DNA from: Pseudomonadota bacterium
Lineage (GTDB): Bacteria; Pseudomonadota; Gammaproteobacteria; Xanthomonadales; Xanthomonadaceae
Reading direction: 5' to 3'
DNA length: 7,580 nt
Assembly (NCBI GenBank): GCA_023453655.1
Contig: JAEXTE010000253.1
Coordinates: 1 to 7,580, forward strand
The notes below the pieces were generated by a model. That model was not told where the DNA came from. It ran no database searches and was given only the letters and a program-made list of their open reading frames with translations. This document shows, piece by piece, positions 5,775 through 7,580 of the stretch. Made by a program: the position numbers and the translations under genes. Position 1 is the first letter of the stretch, and every line of letters begins with the position of its first letter.

Positions 5775-7127
5775 TCAGGCGCGAGGACGCGCCGCGTCCG
5801 TCGCGTCGCGGCCGGCGAGCAGGCTGCCGGCGTAGAGCGCGGCCAGCAGCAGGGTCAGCCCGCCCCAGAAGGTCGAGTAGAACGCCAGGTGGGTGTTGAA
5901 CGGGAACACCGTCACCGCCAGCGCCAGCATCGCCGGACGGGCACGCTCGCGACTGTCGCGGCTGGCGAAGCGCCAGGCCCGCCAGGCCATCGCCGCGCCG
6001 GCCAGCCACAGCATCAGGCCGAACAGCCCGGTCTCGCTGAGCACCTCGAGCACGATCTGGTGCGCGTGGAAGGCAGGCCCTTCGCCCCAGGCCGCCGGCT
6101 CGCCGGGCCGCGGATCGCAGGCCGGGAAGGCGCGGCGGAACCCGCGCGCGCCGACGCCATTGACCGGATGCTCCCGGGCCATGCAGACCGCGGCGCCCCA
6201 GATGCGGGTGCGGCCGGACAGGGCGGTGTCCACGCCCTCGCCGCCCTCGACGCTCCAGGCCTGCGCGGTCCGCGCGACGCGCTGCTGCACCTGCGGCGAA
6301 AACCAGCTCAGCACCGCCAGGGCCACCGCGCCGGCGGCGAACACGCCCAGGAGCTTCTTCCAGCCCAGCAGGCTCCAGCCGCTCAACGCCAGCACCAGGG
6401 CGAAGGTGATCCACGAGGCGCGCGAGCCGGCGAACAGCACCACGATGCCGATCAGCAGCGCGGCCAGGATCCAGCCGCCGCTGCCGAAGCGGCGCCCGGC
6501 GAAGTACAGGGCGAACGGCGACAGGCTGGCCAGCACCACGCCGAGCTTGAGGTTGCACGGACCCAGCACGCCGCCCAGGCGGTCGCTCAGCGCGAGCTGT
6601 TCGACGCTGCACATCGGGCGCCCGCTGATCGCCTGCTTGATCGCGTCGATGCCCCAGAACAGCGGGCTGGTGCCTGCCAGCACCTGGACCAGCGCGTCGA
6701 GGGTCCACACCAGCACGATCGCCGCCAGCCCGCCGAAGGTGATGCGCCGGCCGCGCGCCGAGGCCACCGCCGATGCGGCCAGCCACAGGAACGGCAGGTA
6801 GCGCAGGTCCACCAGCGACTCGCGGAACGCGCGGCCGTGGTCGAGCGCGTCGAACGAGGACACCATCTGCGGCAGCCAGTAGGCGCAGAACAGCACGCTG
6901 GTCAACGCCCAGGCCTGGTGGCTGAGCAGGCGCATGCCGCCGCGGAAGCGGCCGACCAGCAGGTGCACGATCGCCGCCAGCGAACCCAGCACCATCACCG
7001 CCTCCGCGTAGCCGGGTGCCGGCCACAGGGCCACGAAGGCCAGCACCCAGTGCGGCGCCCAGCGCCAGCCGGCGGCCGGCGCGTCAGCGTTCAAGGGGGG
7101 CGTGGGGAGCGTCGCGGAGTTCGTCAT
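5775..7127 (-). CDS. O-antigen ligase/polymerase (Wzy_C, WaaL-like) family membrane protein
   Basis: A 450-residue polytopic protein with about 11-12 predicted membrane segments (for example 25-37, 42-58, 73-89, 109-124, 132-150, 195-210, 218-233, 238-255, 259-275, 366-384 and one or two between 400 and 438). The Wzy_C region starts at GSRASW (234-239) and is followed by a large hydrophilic, probably periplasmic loop (about 276-360) carrying SGRTRIWGAA (304-313), HPVNGVGARGF (320-330) and HAHQIVLEVLSETGLFGL (354-371). R236 and H356 are candidates for the conserved catalytic or binding residues of the family. Members either ligate O-antigen from undecaprenyl diphosphate to lipid A-core or polymerise O-units; ligase is favoured because waaA, the acyltransferase and a glycosyltransferase adjoin. 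The ATG at 7127 lies 44 bp inside the upstream glycosyltransferase gene, without a Shine-Dalgarno, suggesting translational coupling. A TTG at 7094 would cut the overlap to 11 bp and remove a polar tail. Convergent with the acyltransferase, with a 50-bp gap. Confidence 0.88.
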   Translation of the reverse strand: MTNSATLPTPPLNADAPAAGWRWAPHWVLAFVALWPAPGYAEAVMVLGSLAAIVHLLVGRFRGGMRLLSHQAWALTSVLFCAYWLPQMVSSFDALDHGRAFRESLVDLRYLPFLWLAASAVASARGRRITFGGLAAIVLVWTLDALVQVLAGTSPLFWGIDAIKQAISGRPMCSVEQLALSDRLGGVLGPCNLKLGVVLASLSPFALYFAGRRFGSGGWILAALLIGIVVLFAGSRASWITFALVLALSGWSLLGWKKLLGVFAAGAVALAVLSWFSPQVQQRVARTAQAWSVEGGEGVDTALSGRTRIWGAAVCMAREHPVNGVGARGFRRAFPACDPRPGEPAAWGEGPAFHAHQIVLEVLSETGLFGLMLWLAGAAMAWRAWRFASRDSRERARPAMLALAVTVFPFNTHLAFYSTFWGGLTLLLAALYAGSLLAGRDATDAARPRA

Positions 7128-7580
7128 AGACCGACAGCGTGGCGTCCTGCATCGCCTTCAGGGTGTAGGGAATGGTATCGGGAAGCGGCGGCGGGCGTTC
7201 GAGCAGGCTCCGCGCCGCCAGCGTCAGCGCCGGCGCATCGAACGGCGGCACGGCGCCACCGGGCAGCAGCTCGCGCAGCAGTTCGCCGCTGCCGCCATGC
7301 GCCCAGCCGGCGACGGGGCGCCCGCAGGCCAGCGCTTCGATCACCGTTCGCCCGAACGCCTCGGGCTTGCGCGAGAGCTGCAGCACCAGGTCGCTGGCCG
7401 CGTAGGCCTCGGCGATGGCGGCGGTGGGCGGGGTGATGGCGAGCGCGCCCTGCAGGCCGCGCCGGGCCGCATCCTGTTCGAGTTCGGCGACGTAGCGCTC
7501 GCGACCCGGCTCACGCGTGCCCGGCATCCACAGCCGCGCGTCCAACCCGCCGTCGCGCAGGGTTTCGAGCAGGGCCAGCG
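7084..7580 (-). CDS. Glycosyltransferase family 4-type protein, C-terminal part
   Basis: The last 164 residues of a GT-B glycosyltransferase; the reading frame stays open to the right edge, so the N-terminus is missing. The first visible residues, LALLETLRDGGLDARLWMPG, resemble the strand that opens the C-terminal nucleotide-sugar-binding domain of GT4 enzymes. The retaining-enzyme EX7E motif is in EAFGRTVIEALACGRPVAGW, with the two glutamates encoded near 7360-7362 and 7336-7338; GGSGELL follows. Upstream, AYAASDLVLQLSRKPEAFG matches the usual GT4 pattern before EX7E. A TTG at 7543-7545 could be misread as a start but lies in the middle of a conserved strand. Its stop lies within the start of the O-antigen ligase-like gene, so the two are surely co-transcribed. 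It probably adds a sugar to the LPS core or O-antigen; donor and acceptor are unknown. Confidence 0.88.
   Translation of the reverse strand, partial: LALLETLRDGGLDARLWMPGTREPGRERYVAELEQDAARRGLQGALAITPPTAAIAEAYAASDLVLQLSRKPEAFGRTVIEALACGRPVAGWAHGGSGELLRELLPGGAVPPFDAPALTLAARSLLERPPPLPDTIPYTLKAMQDATLSVYDELRDAPHAPLER

Noticed and set aside
4657..7026. A 789-codon open frame on the minus strand spanning antisense to lpxL and into waaA
   Set aside because: It is an out-of-frame shadow: no family motif, skewed composition, and it crosses three genes with good homology signatures.
4917..7436. An 839-codon open frame on the plus strand running through the acyltransferase gene and antisense to the O-antigen ligase-like gene
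   Set aside because: Its translation is Arg/Ala/Pro/His-rich low-complexity sequence without any recognisable motif, whereas the overlapping frames carry clear LpxL and Wzy_C signatures. Long spurious frames are expected at this GC content.

Overview
The window looks like an ordinary chromosomal stretch from a very GC-rich gammaproteobacterium, most likely a member of the Xanthomonadaceae/Lysobacteraceae (Lysobacter, Luteimonas or Xanthomonas relatives). The basis is the heavy G/C use at third codon positions, the protein families present, and a pcm-like gene followed by tolC near waaA, an arrangement I associate with this group from memory. No database search was possible.

Layout, left to right. 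Bases 1-464 (minus) hold the N-terminal part of a lipoprotein periplasmic adaptor of an RND-type efflux pump, cut by the window edge. A 70-bp AT-rich divergent promoter region separates it from a TetR-family regulator (535-1188, plus), the probable local repressor. Next comes a two-gene unit on the plus strand: a divergent protein-L-isoaspartate O-methyltransferase-like protein (1323-1976) and a TolC outer-membrane channel (2009-3343), closed by a strong hairpin terminator. Convergent to it is waaA, Kdo transferase (3428-4732, minus). A 77-bp divergent intergenic region follows, then an LpxL/HtrB-type lipid A acyltransferase (4810-5724, plus). Convergent to that is an O-antigen ligase/polymerase (Wzy_C) family membrane protein (5775-7127, minus), which overlaps the 3' end of a GT4 glycosyltransferase (7084-7580, minus) cut by the right edge.

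The window is therefore all envelope biology. The left half is multidrug efflux: adaptor, its regulator and the TolC exit duct. The right half is LPS assembly: Kdo addition to lipid A, late acylation of the Kdo-lipid A product, a glycosyltransferase, and glycan ligation or polymerisation. No gene-free stretch exceeds 135 bp. No RNA genes, mobile elements, CRISPR arrays or phage genes were seen.

I found no clearly novel system. The points most worth a second look are the altered substrate loop of the PIMT-like protein, a possible sigma-E-like promoter in front of the pcm-like/tolC unit, and -10-like hexamers 6-7 nt upstream of three start codons that lack Shine-Dalgarno sequences, suggesting leaderless mRNAs.
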